Of a DNA stretch of 64,000 nucleotides, positions 10,601 through 22,600 are shown piece after piece. The DNA is from Protula sp. h YS-2021. Its lineage: Eukaryota; Annelida; Polychaeta; Sabellida; Serpulidae. Under the pieces are notes generated by a model, which was not told the origin of the DNA, made no database searches, and saw only the letters and a program-made list of their open reading frames with translations. Numbering within the stretch: the stretch's first letter is position 1; the number at the start of each line of letters is the position of its first letter. Made by a program: the position numbers and the translations under genes. The stretch spans positions 54,874,053-54,938,052 of the forward strand of contig OX457027.1 of NCBI GenBank assembly GCA_949752745.1, written 5' to 3'.

Positions 10601-13600
10601 TTTTTGTCAGGTGTTTAACATTTCGCTAGCGAAATTAGGTTTAGTTTTAACTTGCATTAATGCTCGGTTCCCATTTCTGACTAGTGTGTTTGTTTATTAA
10701 GCTTGCGTTGATGAGTGGTTCGCATTTTCCACCAGTGCGCATGTTTATTTAACTTGTGTTCATGCGTGGTTCGCATTTTGGACCAGTGCGCATGTGCTAA
10801 TGTGCGGTAATTATTTTGGACCAGTGCAAATGTTTATTTAACTTGCGCTGATGTGCGGTTCGCATTTCGGACCAGTGTACTTGTTTCTTTAGGTTGCGTT
10901 GATGCGCGGTTCGCATTTCGGACCAGTGCGCAGGTTCATTTAACTTGCGTTGACACGCGATTTGCATTTCGGACTAGTATGCATGTTTATTTATGTCCCG
11001 TCGATGCCCGACTCGTTATGTCTATTCAACTTGTGTTGATTCGTGGTTCTTTCTTCGGACCACTGCGCATGTTTGCTTAACTTGCGTTGATGGGCGATTC
11101 TCATTTTGGACCACTGCGCATGTCTATTCAACTTGTGTCGATGCATGGTTCTTTTTTCAGGCAAGTGCGCATGTTTGTTTAACTTGCGTTGATGTGCGGT
11201 GCTTATTTTGGACCAGTGCGCATGTTTGTTTAACTTGCGTTGATGTGCGGTGCTTTTTTTGGACCAGTTTGCATGTCTATTTAACTTCCGTCGATGCGCA
11301 GTTCGCATTTCGGGCCATTGCGAATGTATATTTAACTTGTGTTGATGCGTGGTTCTCATTTCAGACCACTGCGCATGTTTCTTTCGGTTGCGTTGATACG
11401 CGGTTCTTTTTTCGGACCAGTGCGCATATATATTTAGCTTTGTGTTGATGCGCGGTGCTTATTTTGGACCAAGTGCACATGTTTATTTAACTTGCGTTGA
11501 TGTGCGGTTCGCATTTCGGACCACTGCGCATGTTTATTTAACTTGTCTCGATGTGTGGTTCGCATTTCGGACCAGTGCGCATGTTTCTTTGGGTTGCGTT
11601 GATACGCGGTTCGAATTTCGGACCACTGCGCATGTCTATTCAACTCGATACATGGTTCATTTTTTCGGACCCGTGCGCATGTTTAATTTACTTGTGTTGA
11701 TGCGCGTTGCTTATTGTGGACCAGTTCGCATGTTTATTTGTCTTCCGTCGATGCGCGGTTAACATTTCGGACCAATGCGCATGTCTATTTAACTTGCATC
11801 GATGCGCAGTGCTTATTTTGGGCTATTGCGCATGTTTATGTAGCTTGCGTCGATGTCCGGTTGTTAAATCTGACTATTGTGCAAGTTCATTTAACTTCCG
11901 TTTACGCGCTGTACGAGATTCATTGCATTTTTTTTCAAAAATTCCGAAAAAAATTCAAAAGTTTTCCAATTCACTAAAAAAGCACAAGCCGTATGCATGA
12001 CCCCCTAGAGACGGATCATATCAAAAATAAATGAAATCTGATAAAAACTGTAGGAGGAAATACATTTTGATTTTTTTTTCAAAAATTCCCAAAAATTCCC
12101 TGATCGACTAAAAAAGCACAGGCCGTATTCACGACACCCTAAGCATGCCCCAGCCCCAAAATAAATGATGTCTGATCAAAACTGTAGGAGAAGATGCATT
12201 TTGAGGTATTTTCATAAAAAATTCTCCCCAAAGTCAAAAATTCCCAAGTCGAGTCAAACAGCACAAGCCGTATGCCCAACCCACCTAAGGATGCCTCATA
12301 ACAAAAATAAATGAAATCGGTTCAAAACTGTAGGGGGGAAATGAACTTTGAAGTTTTTTCTTCAAAAACTCCCTAAAAATACAAAAATTGTCCGATCGAC
12401 AAAAAAAGCACAAGAGATATGCACGAGCCTTTAGGGGTGCCTAATACCAAAAATAAAAGACATCGGATCAAAAATGTAGGAGGAGATACATTTTAAAATT
12501 TTTTTCTTCAAAAATTCGCCAAAAATTCAAAAATCACCCGATCGACTAAAAAAGCACAGTGTCGTATGCATGACCGCTTAGGGATGCCTCACACCAAAAA
12601 TAATTCACATCGAATCAAAATTGTAGGAGTTGACGCATTTTGAATTATTTTCGAAACTTTTGCTTCAAAAATTCCCCCAAAATACAAACATTATTCGATC
12701 GACTAAAAAAGCACAAGCCGTATGCCTGACCCTTTAGGGGTGCCTCATACCAAAAATAAATGACATCGGGTCAAAAATGCAAGAGGGGGTACATTTTAAA
12801 ATTTTTTCTTCAGAAATTCGCCAAAAATTCAAAAATCACCCGATCGACTAAAAAAGCACAAGACGTATGCATGACCGCTTAGGGATGCCTCATACAAAAA
12901 ATAAACGACATCGACTCAAAATTGTAGGAGTAGATGCATTTTGAATTATTTTCGAGATTTTTGCTTCAAAAATTCCCCAAAAATACAAAAATTGTTCGAT
13001 CGACTAAAAAAGCATAAGCCGTATGCACGACCCCTTAGGGGTGCCTCATACCAAAAATAAATGATATCGGGTCAAAAATGCAGGAGGAGATACATTTTAA
13101 AATTTTTTCTTCAAAAATTCGCCATAAATTCAAAAATCAATCGATCGACTAGAAAAGCACAAGCCGTATGCACGATCCCTTAGGGATGCCTCACACCAAA
13201 AATAAATGTCATCGGATCACAATTGTTGCATTTTGAAACAAAGTTTACTAAATAAACAACTAACTAACTAACTAACTAACTAACGGACGCCACGGCAAAC
13301 TGATAGGAATACCCCAGCTTACGTGTAACGTAAGCTGGGCTAATAATATTGCTTGACGATGAGAGACACCACCAACCCCAATAACTGGACTATAGAATGA
13401 CAAGCGTCGGTTTACATGTCTTAGCCTTTGAGCGTGTACGGATGCCCTCTGCCGTATTGTGCACGAGGTCTCCTTTCACCTCGATGCCCTGCAGTCTGCT
13501 GTCGTTCGTCTGTATGGCGTGTAACAACAACTTACACAGCGCCACCGTGCTGAAAATCAAGGCACGCCCCATCAACAAATGTGCTCCGCCAACGATGTTA

Positions 13601-16600
13601 CTCTTTAGTTTCACTCTTAAACATTACTCCATTGATTTTACGAGCCAGGCCAATTTTTCATTCTCAAATCTTGTTTCGATTATACGTGTAGTTTTTTTTA
13701 AACCAGCCAGGAATTATTTCCTTTAAACAGTTCTATATTTATTATTGTTGTTTTCTTTCTACCGGTCAAGAAATGCTCCTTACGTAAGCAGGTTCTCCTG
13801 TCCAATTACTTGATTACACCCTCTTCTCTGCCCCCCCCCCCCCTTCCCCCTAATTTTATTATTTTACGATCCCAAACATCTGGCTTTAAGAAATTTAATT
13901 ACAGGGTTTCAAACATATCTCTATAGCTACCTTACTTTTCCCTCGTAGGAACCATAGAATAAATGTTGTTTTGAACACCATTCTGTGAGGACGAACTGCA
14001 GGGCAGGCTTGCCCATGGGGTCAGGCACACTGGACAGAAATTCTAACACAGCTTCCATTTGGGAGTGCATCAAATGGGCAAACACGAGGACCAGACTCTA
14101 CACAACCACAAAACAACGACAGCCAATCAGCGCATTGTAGCAACGACGTCCAATCAGCGCATTGCAACAACGACGCCCAATTATCACATTATAACAACGA
14201 CGGCCAATCAGCGCATTGTAACAACGACGTCCAATCAGCGCGTGGTGACAACGACGCCCAATCAGCGCACTGTAACAACAACGTCCAATCAGCGCATTGT
14301 AATGACGTTAAATCATCGCATTGTAACAACGACGCCCAATCAGCGCGTTGTGACAACGACGCCCAATCAGCGCGTTGTGACAACGACGTCCAATCAGCGC
14401 GTTGTGACAACGACGTCCAATCATCGTTTTACAATACCAGCTTTTAATGACGTATATTTCAAAGAACTTATCATTATCTATGCATTTTATTTGTTTTTAA
14501 TGGCTCGACTTCACCTCTGAGCTTTAGGATTTTGAGTTGTACCTGAATTACACTCAGCGTTTCAGCCTGTTGCATTTTACTTAGAACGGCTCTTAACATC
14601 AGGTCAAGGTTACCACCAAGCTGGTTTCCTAGTTTTGAAATGAGAATCGACACAAGTCGACCGACAAATGTCGCTGTAAATTCTGATGTTTTTGGGTCCA
14701 GCAGTTTTGAGACGATCTGCACCACATAATGAAGTCCATTGTTACCTATGTAAACAGAATAAAACCATGTTTTTATGGAGGCTGAAATCAAATGTTCTCC
14801 TCAAAACAAACAAACAAAAACTGGACTAGGCATTCTTCTCAGAACAACCATTAACCACACAGTAACATCTTTTGATGCCAATCAATAAAACGTCTTGTTC
14901 AATATCAGTAACGCACTTGGTAGACATACACACAGAAAGTGTTATTATTTTGTTTCTCCAACAACCCCCCAATTATCGCTCACCCTGGCCGTCCTGCCAC
15001 TGCGCCACCTGCTCCAGACTGACGGACACGAAGGCGCGCACGCACTCGCCCCCGCTCTGCATCGTCGAGTTGTCGTCTGTCCGCAGCGTACACTGCACGC
15101 ACGCCGGAAACGCCTGCGTCACCAGGCTCTCAGACAGCGGCGCTTTACTGGTGCGCACTAAGGTTTGCAGAATGTCAAGCGCAACCTTAAGAAATACGGG
15201 CAAAAACAATTAAAAAAAAAAATTATTCTGCTTGTTTCTATGGTACACAAAAACTCGAGTTTGTATCCCCGGCATCGTTACAATTGGTCTAAATTCGATC
15301 TGGGCCTAACCCACAACTTTACGCCTAGCTTCCAACATCTTGGTCTGGAATAACAACTATTTTGATATGTTAACTTTTTAGGCACCATATTATTACGCAC
15401 TGCATCGATATGTTTAAAAACAGCGCGCATTTTGTTCATTTCCCTGTAAACATCTCAAGGTCTCGAGCAACAAGCTAAACGGAACAACATGAAATGCTAA
15501 AAATACTCATACTGAAAAAGTAAAATTGCTACAATCTGAGTGAGGAGGGAGTGAGCTTACCGACTGCATGCCCATGGGTATCTTATCGACGGGCGCGTTG
15601 AGGATGCTGACCAGCGTGGGCACAAGTCTGGTCTGTACTGGCGCGACACAAGCTTCGTTAGAGGAAAGCACGCGGAAGATATCACAGGCCAAACCCACTA
15701 TCAAAGGGTCTGAAAGAAAGTCACGTAAATGATAGCAGACTCACCATCACTTTCAAGGGGTCTGATAGGAAGTCCTGAAAACGACTCCAAACTTACCATC
15801 TCTATCAAAGGGTCTGAAAGGAAGTCATGCAAATGATAGCAAACTTACCCTCACTATCAATGGATCTGAAAGGAAGTCATGAAAACGACAGCAAACTTAC
15901 CATCACTATCAAAATAATTAGTAATGACATTTCCTGACAAGACATTGGATGGCGAAAAATATTGCCCAAGAGACCAAGTACCAAAAACACCAACGCCATA
16001 GTGACCATGAAAGTACTGAAATATCAATGTGGATGACATTAATGACAAAATGCATTAAGGGGTTAAAAGGCGGAAAATTCACTTTTTTGTACGGCCCCTT
16101 AAACTGTACTTTAATATATATATATAAAAAGAAAAGATATATATATTTATAGTCTGTTCTAGGAAAAAAAACAACATATAATAGCATCATTTGGAATAAA
16201 AAAATGAAAATGATGTAAAAAAGTTTTTACCTGCGTTGTATTTGAGAAATATCGCTATAACAAGAGGGGTAACCCGAGCCTCATAGGCCGTGCACAACTG
16301 GTCATCCACCTGTCGGACAAACAGGTCATCGTTACGGCACGAAATAAAACACGATTCGAATCTGATCTTGAGATCGGTGCTGTTACGCACCTGTTGTTAC
16401 GCTGGCAGTAGGAACTACGAAGTGCTGAATACTCGCAAAAATATCGATCCCATCGGAATCGATAAGCATGTAAAAAGGCAGCAAAAAGCATGTTCGACTT
16501 ATTTTCTGTCGACGGTTAACGAGCTAAGCATGAACTTGGGTGCTGCGATACCTAATAGTTTGTTATATGTTTGTCTATCAGTGAGAATGAATCGCTTTCA

Positions 16601-19600
16601 GGAATGGGAATTGAAATTGTGACGTCAGTGTTTTTTTTAATGAAAATCTAACAAGACCGTGAAGTGAAGGTGCCCAGGTAATAAGTAACAAGACACGAAC
16701 TGGCACTGCGATTCTGTCAAAATACGGCGGGCGGCTGGCGAAAATCTTAATTCTATTATTAAATATTTTGTGTATCCTCAACATAAATTTCATTCTAGAT
16801 TGCAATTTTTAGCTTGTTGTCAGGCTTGTTTTTCTACACTACCCAGTGTTTGCAAACCATTTCTTAAGAACAGGACGGCAATATTAAGATCTAATGACAT
16901 TTTAAACATTTATTTTGACGTCTAATGATCGCCCATGACTAGCTCGCGATCATACTCTTATAGAAACTGTAAAATGGCAGCTGTGTAATAATCAAGCTAT
17001 CTACAGCCTATTGTTCAGCAGCTATGTATCACCTGACTGTTTTTAACGGATCACAATACTTCGTACGTAAGAAAGCACGTGCTTACACTACACAAATAAA
17101 CAGTTAAGGGCCTGACACTTTGCGAAAAAAAAAAACAAAAACAAAAACACAATATGGCAAAATCTAAAATATTTGTAACGTATTTCTAAAGCAAACGGCT
17201 ATTGTTGTTACCCCGAGGACGACTTGAAGTGTTTCCATGACGAGAGCGAGGACATCGGCGGAGAACTGCGTGGCTATGGCAAGCACGCCGTCCATGATCT
17301 GCGTCATGTAGGGCAGCAGCACGTGCGTGTTGCTAGTAGCCTTCACGTGGTTACAGTACTCGTACACGGAGCGTACGGCAGAGATGCGAACGCTCGCTGG
17401 CTGCTTGCTATCCAGCCCCATCACAGTCGCTTCTATGTACCTGTAATCAAACATAACCACACAAACAAATAAATAAAACGTCTTTTAAAAACACAACAAG
17501 TATGAGTGAACATTGTTTTTAACAACTCGGCAGCACACTCTACACTAAGCTTTGGAAAATTCAAAAGAATCTTAAACATTATCGACTTCAGATAGTAATA
17601 CTGATTTCTTCTGCATATTTGTTTGCTATTAGTTCGTGTGGCGAGCCTCGTTTTGACATAATTAAGCCCATACTGCCTGGGGCTGCTTACCTCTGAGGTA
17701 TGTCCAAGGGCATGGGGTGAGCATATCCATATAAATACAATACAAAGTCAGTGCGGTAAGGGGGTGGCTGTAGCCGCTTACCTCTGGAGTATGTCCGGGG
17801 GCATGGAGTGAGCATATCGACTTGCCAACCATAAACAACGTCCCAGTAGAAACGGAGAAACTGCAAAATTGAATTAGCACAGACTAAAACCAGCCAACAG
17901 CAAAGACATAAGTAAATTCACCAGTAAACTAGAGCAGTGTGCACAGTCAACATATTCCCCACAGCCCCCCCCCCCCATCAGTTAAACACGGCCATCAATA
18001 GTCAATCAAGAGATGAAATTTTCTTAGTCCAGCTGGTCCATTTTCCTTGGACGAACCTGGCCCATTTACAATACCGATCTGTGTTTGTTCCCATAGAAGC
18101 TACATACCAAGTTTCATTAAAATCCTTGCAGCAGTTTTTAAGTTATCGTGTTAACAAGCTCTTGATGACAGACCGACCGACCGACCGACGCGCGGTCGAT
18201 CGCATATATTCCCCCTGCGGGGAATAAATCATTCACAAAAGTCACCGCATAAATAGGAGCATAAATGGACAAATACACTCAACTTTTTGCACATCGCCAG
18301 TAGCAAACAAAGACCTCACCGTCCTGATTCAAATCTTGTAATACAACATTTTGTAGAAACGCGGTGAGATCAAACTGCATTTTTTGTTCTTCTATTCCCT
18401 CCAACACCAGCTTCTTAACACTTCCTAAACTTAACATCACAGCTTCATGCGTTTTCCACCTAAATATCAAACAAAAAAATTAAATAAGTGATTAGCTTTA
18501 TTCCAAGAATTTCACACCATGAATGACCTCTATTCCATCAGACTTTTTATCCCTGCTTCCTTTATTTTTCCCTTTGCCGAAGAATCAGTTCACTTCAGTT
18601 ATCCAAATCTAGGGAATATATTAATTGCTTAACTCAGTGCACTGAATCCCAGACAACACTACAGTCATTTCCTGAGGTTGCCGATCCGAGGACATCAACG
18701 AAGCAGCCTAGCTATGGGCACGGTTCTTAAAAGCTTGGCCCCTTCACCAAAACAATGCCACGCAGAAAGACCAGGACTACATCGACTCAGCTTATTGGAA
18801 GATGCATAACCTCAATTTACTTCTTTTTTTAAATTTTTTTATTATAATTACATTTTTGCAGCGGGGGTGGGAGGGGGAGACAGCTGGAGCTAACACTTAC
18901 CAGTTTGGATTGCCAGCACTCTTGGCTTGTTCGGCTTCGTGTAAATGCCTCTGTACCACAGAGGCGACGCCAGGCCCAGCCTCCTTTGGGAACTCAGTCC
19001 CTAGTGACTGTAACCAAGGAAGTGAATAACACACGTCAGTTGTGAGATAAAGTAGTGTGCCGTTTCCATAAGGATCCTACGATATGTTTTTTTTTTTCAG
19101 AAATTTGGTTTTGGCATATATTTGCGCCAGTTTTGGTAGACCGTCCAAGAAAAGTAAAAGCCAGGTAGTTACTGAAGTCTGCTACCTTTAACCAACATTT
19201 CAAGACAGTCAGACTATTTCCCTTGCTTCAGTTACAATTTTGTTTTTTTTTCGCCAAATCTGTCCCAAATTACAGCCAGGTAGGCAACAATGCTCCCTAT
19301 CTTTCATCAAACTTTTAAGATTTCAATACGAAATTTTTTTTCGCCAAAACTTCCGATCATTTGGTGAGCCACCAACAAAAAATAGCCAGGTAAGTAAGTA
19401 CTGGTGTCCGCTTCCATTCTTCAAAATTTTCTCACAGTAAGATATATGCCCAGTGTTTGTTAAGATTTTAGTGAAAAGTTGGTTTTTTCGGCAAATATTT
19501 TAGCCAATTTTTCCGAATCCCGAAAAAAACAGTAACGACAAGGTAATTACCAATGACAACTATCTCATCCAAAAATTTCTTTCTCTGGCGTCGGTTAAGA

Positions 19601-22600
19601 TTTAACTAAAAAAAAAATTTTTCGCCGATATTTTCACGACTTTTTGGTGAATCACCACAAAAACGGCATCTTGAGAAAGGGAATGATGCAATTACCCTCG
19701 TGTCAGTTACGATTTTACGAAAAAAGGTTTTCGCAAATATATCCGCCAATTTTTGGCGAATCGCCAAATAATACCAGGTGGACACGTATGCCCTCTACCT
19801 TCCATTAAAAGTCTAGGATTTTTGCGTTAAAATCTTAGGAGATACGTTCTATAAAAATTGAAACCGAATTTTTTTTTTGCGTTAAAATCTTGGGAGGTAC
19901 GTTCTATAAAAACTGAAACCGAAATTTTTCTAAGGGTTGCGAAGCTTAAATTTTATGGAGTTGATTTTCTCAATAACTGCAAAGAACTCACGAGAAGCAG
20001 ATCTTGTGCGGAGATTCTGACACTATAGGAGAACGTGTCATCGTCCTCGTCCTCCACGAACTGGTCGGGGCTATTCGTCCAGATTCGCACCTGCCAACCG
20101 AATGCAGATAATGACTTCGTGCGTAAAAACTAACAAAAAAAATGACCTCGAGGCTTATGTCCATATTTTACTTATGTTAGTGCACACTGGATAATCTTCA
20201 GAAGCTCTAAACTGGATGCCATTCGATTTTGCAACTTATTATATTCTGTTTGCTGAAAGAGTCACACGTGTTTCTAAAATTATGTCTGACGAGCTGCCGG
20301 AATTTCCATACACAATCTTCAAAACTAAAAGGACGAAAAAAAAAAAAAAAAAAAACAAGAGTCAAGGTTAAGTAACATGCCTGGTCCTCGGTCATTTGCA
20401 TGTAGAGAATGACGTAATACAACAAATGCTCCATCGACTTCCTGATGGTGCCTCGGAACTTGGCGGTGTCAATCATCCCATGAATGAATTCAAATACCCC
20501 ATAGACCAGATTCTCAAATCCAAGCACCTCGCCTGAATAAGAAATAACGGAAATAAAGAAACTTCTAAAAAGAATTAAGCACCTATTTTCACTAACATAT
20601 TTTTTTTATATTTGGGATTAAAGACATTTAAAAACAAAGTCACTTCCTTGATTGTTAAAAAATAACAAATAACCCACACACCCCCCTTACAAAAATATAA
20701 CTTAATAATACAAAATCGCACGAGACATTGTTTTTTTTAAGCAAATGGTGAGAAAAAAGTGAATGTGGGCTTGGGCCACGGGCAGAGTGCGTCCCAAGGC
20801 ATGAAGGACGTGGGCAGAGCGCGTCCTAAGGCCTGAAGGACGTGGGGGAGAGCGCGTTCCAAGGCATGAAGGACGTACCATCCGAGTCGACAGGGTCATC
20901 AGCATCTTCTGTGTTATTTACAACAGTCTTCACGTATCTGCGCAGGCGTTAAGAAGCTCATACCGTGCCTTATATAAAAATCTCAGAGAGCCGTACCACA
21001 ATCTAATCTACCTCAGCTATCACGCCGCCCCCTCCCCCTCCGACAGAAAAACAAACAAAAAAGTAGCGCTCTGCACTAAAGGGCATTTGTAAAATACGTG
21101 CGCGAAATGAGTAAGGTTATCCATTCCTCCCCCTCACCCACTCTCCCCTCCCAGCCCTGTCGTGGGCATGTACTTTTTTTTTTAGATGCAAATGACGAAG
21201 AAGGAGCAATGGAACTGTTTTGGGTGAACCTTTTTTCCCCTGAAGCGAAAAGTGTGCCTTTTGGTTGATGGACAAATTGTGCTTTTTATGGAGTGTGTTT
21301 TTGGGGACCTTGCACTTCGTTTATTATTTTATGAAAGATTTCCTGTGCAAACGGTGGTGCACTGAAGAGAGAAGGGCCAAGTGTTAAATGACCGCTAAAA
21401 TGACCGCAAAAATAAGGCAGGAGCAAGGATACACGTCGGCACTTTGCGTCAGCGTGTTCCACACTGGCGGCAGTATTTGGTTCAGCCACTGCGACATCTG
21501 TGCGGGATAGCTTTTGACTAGTGTTGTCAGCACCTAGAACATGATCACCATAACTGCACCCTCAGCAGCACGTCATTCAGGTATTCTTCTATTCTGATTT
21601 GATTAGAAAAAATGATTAAACTTTTATTTGATATTCAGATTTTCTTTGATTTCAAAGTAGTTCTGTGGAAGATGTATAATTTAGAGTCAGACACAACAAT
21701 CCAAAAACAGTGAGATATCCGTGAGAACCTCAAGGTTTCACAAAGAGCAGATTTCATGCAGTTTATACAGAATGCAGAAAATGATCATATGCAAGCTTCT
21801 GTAACAGTGGAATGATCAGTTGTGTCATGCTCAAGGTTACCATGACCATGACAGCGGCGTTTGTCATTCTATTTCCTAATCGCGCCTGGCCATTCACGTC
21901 ATTGAGAGTAGTCACACTTCACCGAGCACATCTTACTTTCGAGAATATTATTACAACTAAATGACCTAACTTCAGAAAATCGTTCACGACTCGCTATTCC
22001 CAAGACTGGTTATGCAATAAGGCGTTACCTTGAGGACTTCCATTTTGAGGCCGCTGTCTGACGTGGGACCGTCGGGAACCTGCAGAGCCTGCACGAATGC
22101 TTCTGTGAACTGTGGTAGAAGAGGATACAGCAGTTGCTTGGCAACGCCTTTCTGTAGATCGTTCATGGCGGATATCATGTTGGCACAGGTGTTGAAAATG
22201 TCCACAGCTCTGCTTCTCGTCCGTATCCCATACACCTACAAAATGAGATAACCCAATAAGCCATGACGCTTTTTACATTTAGAACGTTTCACTTTCCTGG
22301 TGTTATTAAGTTCATTTCAGAAAGCGAAACTTTCTTTTTTTCTCTTCACAGATCGTTTCCGCGCAACTCATCAACAAGAATGTCCGTGGACATTGTGCCC
22401 AGCCATAAAGGCGAAGACGTTATAAAGAAGAAATTAGAAACCTACCCATTTTGAAGCGAACAGCATTTTTGTGTTTCTCATAAAGCTATCCATATATTTG
22501 GCTAACCGATAACAAAAATACCACAGCTCCACTGCAGAGCTACCAGGGATCAGGGAAGAGAGGGAGGAAATGGAAACAAGGTAGAAAAATAAGAAATTAA

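Noticed and set aside
9322..11762. Long open frames on both strands in the 51-bp array
   Set aside because: They follow from a repeat unit of 51 bp without stops; frames on both strands are equally open, break at unit changes and the mobile insertion, and show no gene context.
14059..14520. Open frame of Thr/Asn/Gln 9-residue repeats
   Set aside because: Generated by the 27-bp minisatellite in IPO9 intron 17; no splice or start support.
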